9,341 bases of DNA from JAJFTV01 sp964426355 (GCA_964426355.1 CAYRRA010000173.1:1-9341); one strand, 5' to 3'. Counted from the first letter of the stretch, positions 1-6,628 are shown. The notes: generated from the sequence alone by a model not told the origin. Numbers and translations: made by a program.

Positions 1-2
1 TA

Positions 3-8
3 TATAAT
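3..8 (+). promoter_or_regulatory. Probable -10 element for the slipin operon
   Basis: A perfect TATAAT lies 41 nt before the slipin start codon, which would give a leader of about 35 nt. The matching -35 box would fall outside the window, so only half of the promoter can be seen. Two reading frames cross positions 1-49 without a stop, so the tail of an upstream gene cannot be fully excluded. Confidence 0.4.
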
Positions 9-49
9 CAACTCAGTGGTGATGACTTTTTTGCTCAAGGAGGAAGACT

Positions 50-826
50 ATGGATGCTGTAATCGGGTTAGGTGGCTGTATCGGTGTTGGTTTAATCGTC
101 GTGGTGATCGTGCTGCTGCGCATGGGCTTGGTGTTGATTTATCAATACCAGCGCGGTGTGGTGTTCATGCTGGGGAAATATAAAGGTACGCTCGACCCAG
201 GCTTGAATTTCATCATCCCCATCCTACAGCGGGTGATTAAGGTGGATATGCGTTTGCAAACGGCAGAGATCCCACGCCAGGAAGTGATGACCAAAGATAA
301 TATACCGATGCTGGTCAATGCTGTGGTGTATTTTAAAGTCGTCAGCCCTGAAGATGTCATCATCAAAATCCAGGACTACGCTTTTGCCATCCGCCAGTAC
401 ACACAGGCAGCACTGCGCGATGTGATTGGCAACAGCGAAATGGATTTTGTGCTCACCGAGCGCGAATCTATCGCCGACAGCATTCGCACGATTGTGGATG
501 CAGAAACCAACGGTTGGGGCATCGACGTTGAATCCATCAAAATCCAGGAGATTGAGCTGCCCGCCGAGATGAAACGAGCAATGGCAAAACAGGCTGAGGC
601 TGAGCGCGAACGCCGCGCAGTGATTATTGCCTCACAAGGCGAGCTGAGCGCATCGGAAAACCTTCGTATGGCAGCAGAAAACCTGTCCAAAAGCAGCGGA
701 GCGCTGCACCTGCGCACCCTGCAAACCATCCGTGACATCGCCGCCGACCCATCGGAGAAAATCGTGCTCTTCGTTCCTTCCGACCTGGCTGGCGTCCTGG
801 GCAACCTGACTGGAAAGAAGGGGTAA
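50..826 (+). CDS. Slipin: stomatin/prohibitin-like SPFH (band 7) membrane protein
   Basis: This is an SPFH-family protein of the slipin type. Such proteins sit on the inner leaflet, oligomerise into ring or cage assemblies and organise membrane microdomains, often influencing membrane proteases. Residues 5-30 form one hydrophobic anchor. The band 7 domain runs from about 36 to 190 and starts with the typical QRGVVFMLGKYKGTLDPGLN stretch. An Ala/Glu-rich coiled coil covers about 175-215 (KQAEAERERRA). The tail has the slipin signature of LRTLQTIRDIA followed by IVLFVP. At 258 residues the length is normal for the family. The ATG at 50 has a strong AAGGAGG ribosome site at 37-43 with a 6-nt spacer. 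Bacterial slipins often pair with an NfeD-type gene. None is visible here, though one could lie to the left. The next gene starts 2 nt after the stop. Family assignment is firm; the specific role is unknown. Confidence 0.93.
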   Translation: MDAVIGLGGCIGVGLIVVVIVLLRMGLVLIYQYQRGVVFMLGKYKGTLDPGLNFIIPILQRVIKVDMRLQTAEIPRQEVMTKDNIPMLVNAVVYFKVVSPEDVIIKIQDYAFAIRQYTQAALRDVIGNSEMDFVLTERESIADSIRTIVDAETNGWGIDVESIKIQEIELPAEMKRAMAKQAEAERERRAVIIASQGELSASENLRMAAENLSKSSGALHLRTLQTIRDIAADPSEKIVLFVPSDLAGVLGNLTGKKG

Positions 827-828
827 AC

Positions 829-1500
829 GTGCTCAAGCTTGAAAACAATCTGCGTTATCTCCAGGTTGCCTTCAACTACGACACAACGCAAGTTGCCCGC
901 ATTTTGCCGCGCATTCCTCTCAACCCGCGTGTTTTTATTGAAGCCGGTACGCCGTTCATCAAGCAGCATGGAATGGACGGCATCCGCTTAATCCGCAGGC
1001 TTTGGAAAGGCGTCGTAGTCGCAGATATGAAAACCACGGACGGCGCATTGGGAGAGATTAGCATGGTAGCCTCTTCAGGCGCCAACGCAGTGACCGTGAT
1101 GGGAAGCTGCCCCACCGAAACGTTGGATATCTTCATCGCCGAGTGTGCCCGGTTTGGCTTGTTGTCCATGATCGACATGCTCGGCGCGGATGACCCGCTT
1201 GCGGTGATGATGCCGTTGAAAAAGCCGCCCGACGTGGTTGTTATTCATCGCGGTCGCGACGAAGAATCGACGCGCGGTAAAATGATCAAATATAAACAGA
1301 TCAATAAAATCCGCAGTAAATACAACGTGATCATCTCCGCCGCTGGCGGTATCAACCTGCGCGAAGCACGCAGCGCCATCTTCAATGGAGCGAACATCGT
1401 GGTGGTCAACCTGGTTAGACCATCAGACAGATGGAGTGGTATCTCTACAGAGGAAAATATCACCGCAGCGGTACAGAATTATCTCAAAGAAATCGGCTGA
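829..1500 (+). CDS. Hexulose-6-phosphate synthase / KGPDC-family (OMP decarboxylase superfamily) enzyme
   Basis: A 223-residue TIM-barrel protein of the HUMPS/KGPDC family. Characterised relatives either condense formaldehyde with ribulose 5-phosphate (HPS) or decarboxylate 3-keto-L-gulonate 6-phosphate (UlaD). Visible motifs in order are LQVAFNYD (11-18), IEAGTPFIK (37-45, E38), ADMKTTD (65-71, the D-x-K-x-x-D triad D66/K68/D71), IDM (115-117), IHRGRDEE (139-146, H140 and R143) and a phosphate-binding AAGGI (171-175). The H-R-x-R-D motif matches UlaD, while IDM followed by DP resembles HPS. The overall feel is of the HPS domain of archaeal Fae-Hps fusions. The usual strand-1 aspartate (ALD) is replaced by N16. 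The GTG start has GAAGGGG at 817-823, inside the end of the slipin gene, so the two are probably translationally coupled. No hexuloisomerase or formaldehyde-activating enzyme is in the window, so the substrate is undetermined. Confidence 0.85.
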   Translation: MLKLENNLRYLQVAFNYDTTQVARILPRIPLNPRVFIEAGTPFIKQHGMDGIRLIRRLWKGVVVADMKTTDGALGEISMVASSGANAVTVMGSCPTETLDIFIAECARFGLLSMIDMLGADDPLAVMMPLKKPPDVVVIHRGRDEESTRGKMIKYKQINKIRSKYNVIISAAGGINLREARSAIFNGANIVVVNLVRPSDRWSGISTEENITAAVQNYLKEIG

Positions 1501-1520
1501 ACGCATAATATTAACATCTA

Positions 1521-1545
1521 ACCCCGGTTTTGCAAGAACCGGGGT
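1521..1545. terminator. Strong hairpin between convergent genes, possible bidirectional terminator
   Basis: A 9-bp perfect stem (ACCCCGGTT at 1521-1529 with AACCGGGGT at 1537-1545) encloses a 7-nt loop. It lies 20 nt past the HUMPS stop and 27 nt past the convergent desulfurase stop, where a shared terminator would be expected. Neither side has a run of T, so it is not a textbook intrinsic terminator. It could also act as an RNA 3'-end stabiliser. Confidence 0.55.
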
Positions 1546-1572
1546 CGGATTGACCAACCACACAACATTCAA

Positions 1573-3000
1573 TCAAATCAGCTTGAAATAGCTTTCGGTC
1601 TTGGACTGATGGCTTTTGGGACAGAACTCGCCGCGCACCGGATCCTGTACGTACTCGCCTTTGTATTCATTGCGTACAATGCGTTCCAGCATTTCAGCCA
1701 GCCAGTCAACATCTGTTTCATTGTTATAGCAACCAAAACTGATGCGTACCAGACCGGGCAGGTTGGCGCGGTCACTGTTGATGATCTGCTGCTGGTACTC
1801 CATTGATTGCTGCGGCGAGAGTTTAAGCAGGCTGAAAAGATAGGGGTGGGCGCAGAAACACCCATTACGCACACCAATGGCTCCTTCGTTGCTGAGAATG
1901 GCAGCCACCAGATAATGGCTCTTGTCTTTCACCAAAATCGGCACTACGCCTACTTTTTCGTGGGCGCGCGCCGGGTCGGTGATACCCAACACGGTGATAT
2001 CTTTAATCCCGGCGAGTTTCTTTAGCAAATAGGCGGTCAGTTCAGCCTCGTGCTCGGCGATGGCATCCATGCCGATCTCCTGCAAACTCAGCATGGTCTT
2101 TGCCTGGGCAATCGCGCCCACCACATTGGGGCTGCCGGCTTCTTCGCGATCCGGCAAACCAGCCCACTTGACGTGATCCACGGTGACGATGTCTACCGTG
2201 CCGCCGCCCACCAAATCGGGGTCGCCTTGCAGGAAGATTTCTCTTTTGCCCACCAGCGCGCTCGCTCCGAAGGGGGCATACATCTTGTGCGCAGCGGTGA
2301 CGACATAATCGATATGCTGCGGGTCATCGTTGGGGCGCATATCAATGGCACGGTGCGGAGCCAGTTGGGCGGCATCCACTAAAATTTCTGCACCCGCGCG
2401 GTGCACCTTCTCGGCAATCTGGTGGATCGGGTTAATATAGCCAGTGACATTGGATGCACCAGTCACCACCACCAGGCGGACACGCCCGGCATGCTCGCAC
2501 AGCAGGGCATCCAGATGAGCCAGGTCGAGCGCGCCATTGTCATCCACATGGACATGTTTCACTTGAGCTGCGGCGCGCCAGGGCAGGTCGTTGGAGTGAT
2601 GTTCCATCAAAGTGGTCAGCACCACCTCACCGGGTTTAAACGGGATGCGGCGGGCAAGCTTGTTGAGCGATTCGGTGGCGTTCTTGCCAAAAATCACCGT
2701 GTTGCCCTGCGGGTCGGCATTTACAAAACGTAGGGCAATCTCATGTGCTTCTTCGTAGGCATGCGTGGATACCTGACTTTTGAAACCGGTGCCGCGGTGA
2801 ATGCTGGAATACCAGTGCATGAATTCATCAATCGTATCGAGTACAGGACGCAGTGCCGGGGTGCTGGCGGCATTATCCAGGTTGATGTACGGACGCAGGC
2901 TGCCATCCAGAACGGGCACCTGGGTATCGATCCCCACGATGTGCTCGCGCACATTCGAGATGGTCAGTTTTCCATTTGCAGAGGTTTTAGCGGTTGTCAT
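1573..3000 (-). CDS. Class V aminotransferase, cysteine desulfurase (SufS/CsdA-like)
   Basis: A fold-type I PLP enzyme of the class V aminotransferase group, most like group II cysteine desulfurases, which take sulfur from cysteine to give alanine and an enzyme persulfide. Visible motifs: INLDNAAST (39-47), HRGTGFKSQ (68-76), NATES near the PLP phosphate (107-111), MEHHSND (132-138), ASNVTG (182-187), VDAAQ (208-212; D209 for the PLP pyridine nitrogen, Q212), AHK with Schiff-base lysine K239, and RNGCFCAHP (378-386). In the last motif C383 aligns with the SufS catalytic cysteine, next to an extra C381. R378 and R419 match the substrate-carboxylate arginines. At 475 residues it is about 70 longer than SufS, with an extended N-terminus, an insertion after 386, and a charged tail holding C460. 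The ATG at 3000 is 7 nt after the regulator's stop. An AAAAGGAG lies 15 nt upstream, a long spacer that suggests coupling to the preceding gene. No SufE/SufU/IscU partner is nearby. Selenocysteine lyase or a related beta-lyase are alternatives. Confidence 0.85.
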   Translation of the reverse strand: MTTAKTSANGKLTISNVREHIVGIDTQVPVLDGSLRPYINLDNAASTPALRPVLDTIDEFMHWYSSIHRGTGFKSQVSTHAYEEAHEIALRFVNADPQGNTVIFGKNATESLNKLARRIPFKPGEVVLTTLMEHHSNDLPWRAAAQVKHVHVDDNGALDLAHLDALLCEHAGRVRLVVVTGASNVTGYINPIHQIAEKVHRAGAEILVDAAQLAPHRAIDMRPNDDPQHIDYVVTAAHKMYAPFGASALVGKREIFLQGDPDLVGGGTVDIVTVDHVKWAGLPDREEAGSPNVVGAIAQAKTMLSLQEIGMDAIAEHEAELTAYLLKKLAGIKDITVLGITDPARAHEKVGVVPILVKDKSHYLVAAILSNEGAIGVRNGCFCAHPYLFSLLKLSPQQSMEYQQQIINSDRANLPGLVRISFGCYNNETDVDWLAEMLERIVRNEYKGEYVQDPVRGEFCPKSHQSKTESYFKLI

Positions 3001-3007
3001 AAGCCTA

Positions 3008-3709
3008 TCAGAAAGCTCCTTTTGATTGGATGTCCAGTTTGGACAGGGTGGTTTGGGTGCGGATATTGCTGCGCTGGTTCAGCATTTCAAGGACGCGCTG
3101 CTGAGAACGCCGGATCTGGTCTTCCATAATTTGCTCTGCCAGGTCGGCGTTGCGGGCAGCCAGAGCGCCTGCCAGCGCGGTATGTTCGTTTTTCATTTCT
3201 TCTGCGCTGTCGCGCAGATCGAGACCCAGGTGGAAGATACGGGTCATGTCCTCCAGCAGGCGGGCGATATTCTCGCCCAGCCGCCGGTTGCCGCTGGTCA
3301 TGGCTAACTGGGTGTGAAAAGCGATATTGGCTTGTAAAAAATCCAGGTAACTTTGAGTATCCTTGTAGCGGTAGGTGAATTTTGCGCTTTGCTGGATCTG
3401 GGCAATCTGCTCATCGCTGGCGCGCTGTGTTGCCAGTCGGATGGCTGGTTTCTCCAGCAGCAAACGCAGTTCGTAAATGTTCTCGATATCCTCAACCGTG
3501 ACCGGTGTGATCAGATAACCAAAACGTGGGAGCGACTGGACATAGCCTTCCTGCTCCAGGCGTTTGAGCGCTTCGCGCACCGGGGTGGTGCTGAGGTTAT
3601 ATGTTTCAACAAGCTGCGCCTGCGCGACCATCAGACCCGGCTCTAAAGCGCAGGTGAGGATATCACGACGGATAAGCTGGTAGGCTTGATCGGATAAAGA
3701 TTGGTTCAT
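3008..3709 (-). CDS. GntR-family regulator, FadR subfamily (FCD domain)
   Basis: A 233-residue transcription factor with an N-terminal winged helix (about 7-67) carrying the GntR recognition signature TTPVREALKRLEQEGYV (41-57). A C-terminal all-helical FCD ligand domain covers about 76-212. FCD regulators usually bind organic acids, sugar acids or acyl-CoA, often through a metal held by one Asp and three His. Here the Asp position is N128 (NIAFH) and the last His position is Q198, while H132 and H176 remain, so the metal site looks dismantled. The ATG at 3709 was chosen because the wHTH begins right after it, as is usual, and because the open frame upstream runs through the promoter and operator. 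A GGA lies 6 nt before the start. The desulfurase gene follows after 7 nt, so the regulator probably controls it and itself. The effector is unknown. Confidence 0.9.
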   Translation of the reverse strand: MNQSLSDQAYQLIRRDILTCALEPGLMVAQAQLVETYNLSTTPVREALKRLEQEGYVQSLPRFGYLITPVTVEDIENIYELRLLLEKPAIRLATQRASDEQIAQIQQSAKFTYRYKDTQSYLDFLQANIAFHTQLAMTSGNRRLGENIARLLEDMTRIFHLGLDLRDSAEEMKNEHTALAGALAARNADLAEQIMEDQIRRSQQRVLEMLNQRSNIRTQTTLSKLDIQSKGAF

Positions 3710-3720
3710 GAGTTTTCCAT

Positions 3721-3752
3721 TTATATAACACTGATATATTAGTATTATATAA
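3721..3752. promoter_or_regulatory. 32-bp near-perfect palindromic operator
   Basis: Outer arms TTATATAA (3721-3728 and 3745-3752) flank an inner imperfect palindrome, ACTGATATATTAGT (3730-3743). Of the 16 symmetric pairs, 14 match; only 3729/3744 and 3733/3740 fail. It begins 12 nt before the GntR-family start codon and covers the predicted -10 box and transcription start, the expected place for an autorepressor operator. That the neighbouring FCD protein binds it is an inference from position and symmetry. Confidence 0.65.
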
Positions 3753-3772
3753 GAAACCAAAGAAAAAAACAA
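3744..3772 (-). promoter_or_regulatory. Sigma-70-type promoter for the regulator-desulfurase operon
   Basis: On the minus strand a perfect TATAAT (3749 to 3744) sits 17 nt downstream of TTGTTT (3772 to 3767). The spacing is ideal, the -10 is consensus and the -35 is moderate. Transcription would start around 3737, inside the 32-bp palindrome, leaving a leader of about 28 nt before the ATG at 3709. Confidence 0.55.
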
Positions 3773-4191
3773 GTCACCTCCGCCGCCTAAAACACACTCA
3801 ACCCCAAACAAGTATTCAGATTGCCAGCGTATAAAAACCTGCCACACTCTCATCAAGCCATACTGCCAAACCAGGTTGAACACGCAGCACCAAGAAGAGC
3901 AATTGGCACGATAAATACCCAACCCTTAACGAGTTGCAGCCTGACATCCAGCGTGGGTTGCCCTTCCGGCAACTCCAATATCGCCGGACGCCAGACTACC
4001 AAGAGAAAATAATCGTTAAAAAACGCATCGAATAACGACAAATTATCTTAAATCCAACTAAAACCGATCTGTCAAAAACACAAACCGATGAAATTAAGTT
4101 ATATTAATCATGCAAGTTTCGCGGAATCTAATTTTGATGTGTCAGGTTACCCGATTTTACTGCGCTGCGTCCAGGGAAAGGTTACCAAAAC
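3773..4191. other. Intergenic region between divergent genes, no convincing gene
   Basis: This stretch separates the minus-strand regulator from the plus-strand transporter. Short frames exist on both strands but lack ribosome sites and recognisable protein character. Visible structures are a hairpin at 3955-3975 (GGGTTGCC / GGCAACTC, 5-nt loop), whose 3' arm can alternatively pair with GAGTTGC at 3931-3937; a direct repeat AAACCGAT at 4061-4068 and 4082-4089; and a direct repeat AGGTTACC at 4144-4151 and 4179-4186. A promoter for the transporter should be in the AT-rich part (about 4040-4140), for example TATATT at 4100-4105, but no well-spaced -35 was found. Confidence 0.5.
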
Positions 4192-6573
4192 ATGGCTCGA
4201 ATTTCACACAAGCTCAAAAATTCGCTCGAAGGTGCGCTGGCGGGTGGAGGGGATCCGGCAACGTCACCATTGTACGTGTTTGGTCCTTTTCTCAACCTTG
4301 TCATCGTTTCAGGTGCAGCCCGGGTTGTTTTTGGCGGGGCAGTCTGGCTGGCAGTCTTGACCATTGCCATGGTCTCAACCATGTACCGCCTGGTGATGCA
4401 GTGGGTTACCGACGGTTCCGGCGGCAGCGGGTTGAGCGAAGAAGAGTTTGGCAGTTGGGCAGCCAAGATCAACGCAGCCATCACTTTCATAGAGTACACG
4501 CTAACCTTCCTGGTCAGCATGGCAGCCATGGTCACCTTCATCGCTGACCGCTTGCCATTCCTTAACGGACACTTCCTTGGGTTCCCATACCGCACGCTGG
4601 TAGCCATTGGGCTTAGCTTATTTACCGGATGGCTGGTTAACCGCGGACCAAAAATGGCTGCCCGCGCCTTTGGTCCCGCCACAGCCAGTGTGTTAATCTT
4701 GCTTTGGGTGATGATCCTGACCACTCTGTTCCGCACCGGTTTTCACCTGCCAGTGCTTTCTCTTGAAGCTTTCACACCTCCCAACCTGCACTTCACCATT
4801 GGCGGATATGTACGCATCCTGGCAGTGATGACCGGCATCGAGGTGTTTGCCAACCTGGTGGCTGCCTTTGATGGAACGCCTCGTCAAAAAAGCCGCAAAG
4901 CCTTTCACAGTATGATGATTATCATGAGCACTACCGCAGTGACGATGCTGATTGTCGGTCCAGCCATTTTTTCGTTATCTGACCCAACCCAAAGCGATAT
5001 ATCGGTTTTCACTCAAACAATGGACCGACTCCTTCCAGAGCCACTGCCATACATCGGGTCGCTGGTAGGCATCTTCGTTCTCATGTCAGCATCCGCAGCG
5101 AGCGCGCAGGGGCTGCAAAACCTGGCGCTGGGGCTCAAAGAGCGTCACTATATCCCAACTGTCTTTGGCGCGCGCAACCGTTTTGACGTGGCTGATAAAC
5201 CCGTCTGGCTGGAGGTGGGCATTGTCAGCGTATGTTTTCTGTTATTTGGCACCCACGAAGAAACCTACCTGGCTTTGTATGCCGCCGGCGTTTTTATTTT
5301 ACTCAGTATGACCGGTTGGGCTGTTACACTACGCCTGGTACGCGAGGCAGCCGGGAAGGTTTCACTACCCAAGATTACGTTGATCGCGGGTACAACGATT
5401 GCCGCATTGCTCACCACCGGCGCCACGCTGATTATCTTTGAAGAGCGCTTCCTGGAAGGCGCCTGGGCTTACTTTGTCCTGGTGCCCATCCTCTATTATA
5501 TTTTCACATACTTTCGTCGGCGCATTGGCGCGCCCTCACCCGAGATGGACTATCTTGGTCACCTTAACGCCTCCTTGCTGGCAGGCTTTGGCTTTGGACA
5601 ATCGCCCGGTCAGAGACAGGCGGACACAAATGGTGAACCGCTCCCGCTTTCACTGAGCTGGATACCCGAAGATATCCCGGGATACCAAAAACGGAATGGG
5701 GATGTCAGCATTCATCATGTCGCCACCCTGCTCGATGGTTCTGATTATGCAGCACAGGCATTGCCAATGGCACAGTTTATTTGCGAAACGACCGGTGCGC
5801 ATTTAACCCTGCTGTCTGCATCTCAGAGCTTTACAAGCGAGGAACAACGACAGGTGGGAATGGGAACCTATCTCAGCCTGGCTGCTGAAAAGCTCCACGC
5901 TGCCGGGATACAGGTCAATTGTATCGTTTGCGCCGATTCCCCCGCAACCGCTGCTCAAAAACTGGTCACTGAAAAGAAAGTCGATTTAATTGTCGTGACC
6001 ACGCATGGTGGCTCAGGTGATAAAAACTGGCTGCGCGAGGGCTTATCCCATAAACTGGTACACTTACTGGATATTCCCATCCTGCTGGTTCAGGTATTTG
6101 AGAGCGGTCCGGCAGAAGCGCCGCATCTAGGGCGCATTCTGGTCGCATTAGACGGGTCTGCCTTTGCCGAACAGCAACTCCCTTACGCGCGCCTGTTGGC
6201 AAAGCAGTTCGATTGTGAATTGATGCTGATCTGCGTCCCGGCGGTGCCGGAAAGCGAAAAATACCGCGCCCCAGCCAGTGTAATCCACTCTATCCGCAAA
6301 CAAGCCGAGGTCAATATGCGCAAATACCTGTCTTCGGTTGCCGAAAGCCTGAGCGCAGAAGGGTTGAATGTTCGTACCATCGTCACCGGCTCCTACCCGG
6401 CACGCACGATCGTTGATGTTGGCAAACGGGAAGGTGTAGATTTAATCATGATCACCTCGCAGGGACGCGGCGGGCTGGATTTGCTCTTCATGGGCAGCGT
6501 CGCCCAGCAAGTGGTTCAACTCAGCGACAGCCCGGTGTTGATCCTCCCCATCAACAGAGAACTGAGCCATTAA
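4192..6573 (+). CDS. KimA-like APC-superfamily transporter with two C-terminal UspA domains
   Basis: A 793-residue fusion. Residues about 26-441 form some 12 hydrophobic segments of an APC-fold permease. The region 203-385 resembles the potassium importer KimA (YdaO) in detail: the GIEVFANLVAAF helix, then RHYIPTVFGARNRF, then LFGTHEETYLALYAAGVFIL. GGGDPATSPLYVFG (18-31) corresponds to the broken first helix of KimA, with D21 at its ion-site aspartate. A linker leads to UspA domain 1 (about 505-635, LLDGSDYA at 513-520) and domain 2 (about 646-787, VALDGSAFAEQ). The UspA ATP loop is close to consensus in domain 2 (GRGGLDLLFMGS, 758-769) but degraded in domain 1 (GGSGDKNWLREGLS), so domain 2 is the likelier nucleotide binder. 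The ATG at 4192 is preceded by GGGAAAGG at 4174-4181. The likely role is K+ (or amino acid) uptake gated by a cytoplasmic nucleotide sensor. The substrate is not proven by sequence. Confidence 0.88.
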   Translation: MARISHKLKNSLEGALAGGGDPATSPLYVFGPFLNLVIVSGAARVVFGGAVWLAVLTIAMVSTMYRLVMQWVTDGSGGSGLSEEEFGSWAAKINAAITFIEYTLTFLVSMAAMVTFIADRLPFLNGHFLGFPYRTLVAIGLSLFTGWLVNRGPKMAARAFGPATASVLILLWVMILTTLFRTGFHLPVLSLEAFTPPNLHFTIGGYVRILAVMTGIEVFANLVAAFDGTPRQKSRKAFHSMMIIMSTTAVTMLIVGPAIFSLSDPTQSDISVFTQTMDRLLPEPLPYIGSLVGIFVLMSASAASAQGLQNLALGLKERHYIPTVFGARNRFDVADKPVWLEVGIVSVCFLLFGTHEETYLALYAAGVFILLSMTGWAVTLRLVREAAGKVSLPKITLIAGTTIAALLTTGATLIIFEERFLEGAWAYFVLVPILYYIFTYFRRRIGAPSPEMDYLGHLNASLLAGFGFGQSPGQRQADTNGEPLPLSLSWIPEDIPGYQKRNGDVSIHHVATLLDGSDYAAQALPMAQFICETTGAHLTLLSASQSFTSEEQRQVGMGTYLSLAAEKLHAAGIQVNCIVCADSPATAAQKLVTEKKVDLIVVTTHGGSGDKNWLREGLSHKLVHLLDIPILLVQVFESGPAEAPHLGRILVALDGSAFAEQQLPYARLLAKQFDCELMLICVPAVPESEKYRAPASVIHSIRKQAEVNMRKYLSSVAESLSAEGLNVRTIVTGSYPARTIVDVGKREGVDLIMITSQGRGGLDLLFMGSVAQQVVQLSDSPVLILPINRELSH

Positions 6574-6603
6574 ACGCCATCACAATGGTCTTTGAAGATC
6601 AGC

Positions 6604-6628
6604 AAAAATTCTTGCGGATTAATCCGCA
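6604..6628 (-). terminator. Intrinsic terminator of the GGDEF-EAL gene, overlapping its stop codon
   Basis: The perfect 16-bp palindrome TGCGGATTAATCCGCA (6613-6628) contains the TAA stop codon of the minus-strand gene (6621 to 6619). Read on the minus strand it folds as TGCGGA / TCCGCA with a TTAA loop, followed after AGAA by five T (6608 to 6604). The stem is short, so the terminator may be modest. The convergent transporter gene ends at 6573, so the hairpin could also serve it, although no T run follows on the plus strand. Confidence 0.5.

Noticed and set aside
1..49. Tail of an upstream gene (for example NfeD) overlapping the slipin start
   Set aside because: Two frames are open but only about 16 codons can be seen, and a consensus -10 at 3-8 argues for non-coding promoter DNA.
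376..969. 197-codon minus-strand frame opposite the slipin and HUMPS genes
   Set aside because: It is antisense to two well-supported genes, with Arg/Ser-rich low-information composition and no motif.
3706..3720. Four-codon leader (ATG GAA AAC TCA TGA) whose stop overlaps the regulator's ATG
   Set aside because: It has no ribosome site of its own and is short enough to be chance.
3710..3922. 71-residue N-terminal extension of the GntR-family protein from a TTG at 3922
   Set aside because: It would run through the consensus promoter and 32-bp palindrome. It has no family similarity I can see, and the wHTH begins immediately after the ATG at 3709 as is normal.
3853..4041. 62-residue minus-strand frame with a hydrophobic C-terminal half
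   Set aside because: It starts with TTG, has no ribosome site and no recognisable family. Its 5' part overlaps the hairpin region. It is kept as a remote possibility only.
3930..4190. c-di-AMP (ydaO-type) riboswitch in the leader of the KimA-like gene
   Set aside because: KimA genes are often controlled by this riboswitch, so I looked for it. A short minus-strand stretch (GTCAGGCTGCAACTCG) faintly echoes its 3' motif, but it is on the wrong strand and the other conserved elements are missing.
4182..4736. 184-codon minus-strand frame opposite the permease N-terminus
   Set aside because: It is antisense to the transmembrane helices of the transporter, with no ribosome site or recognisable domain.
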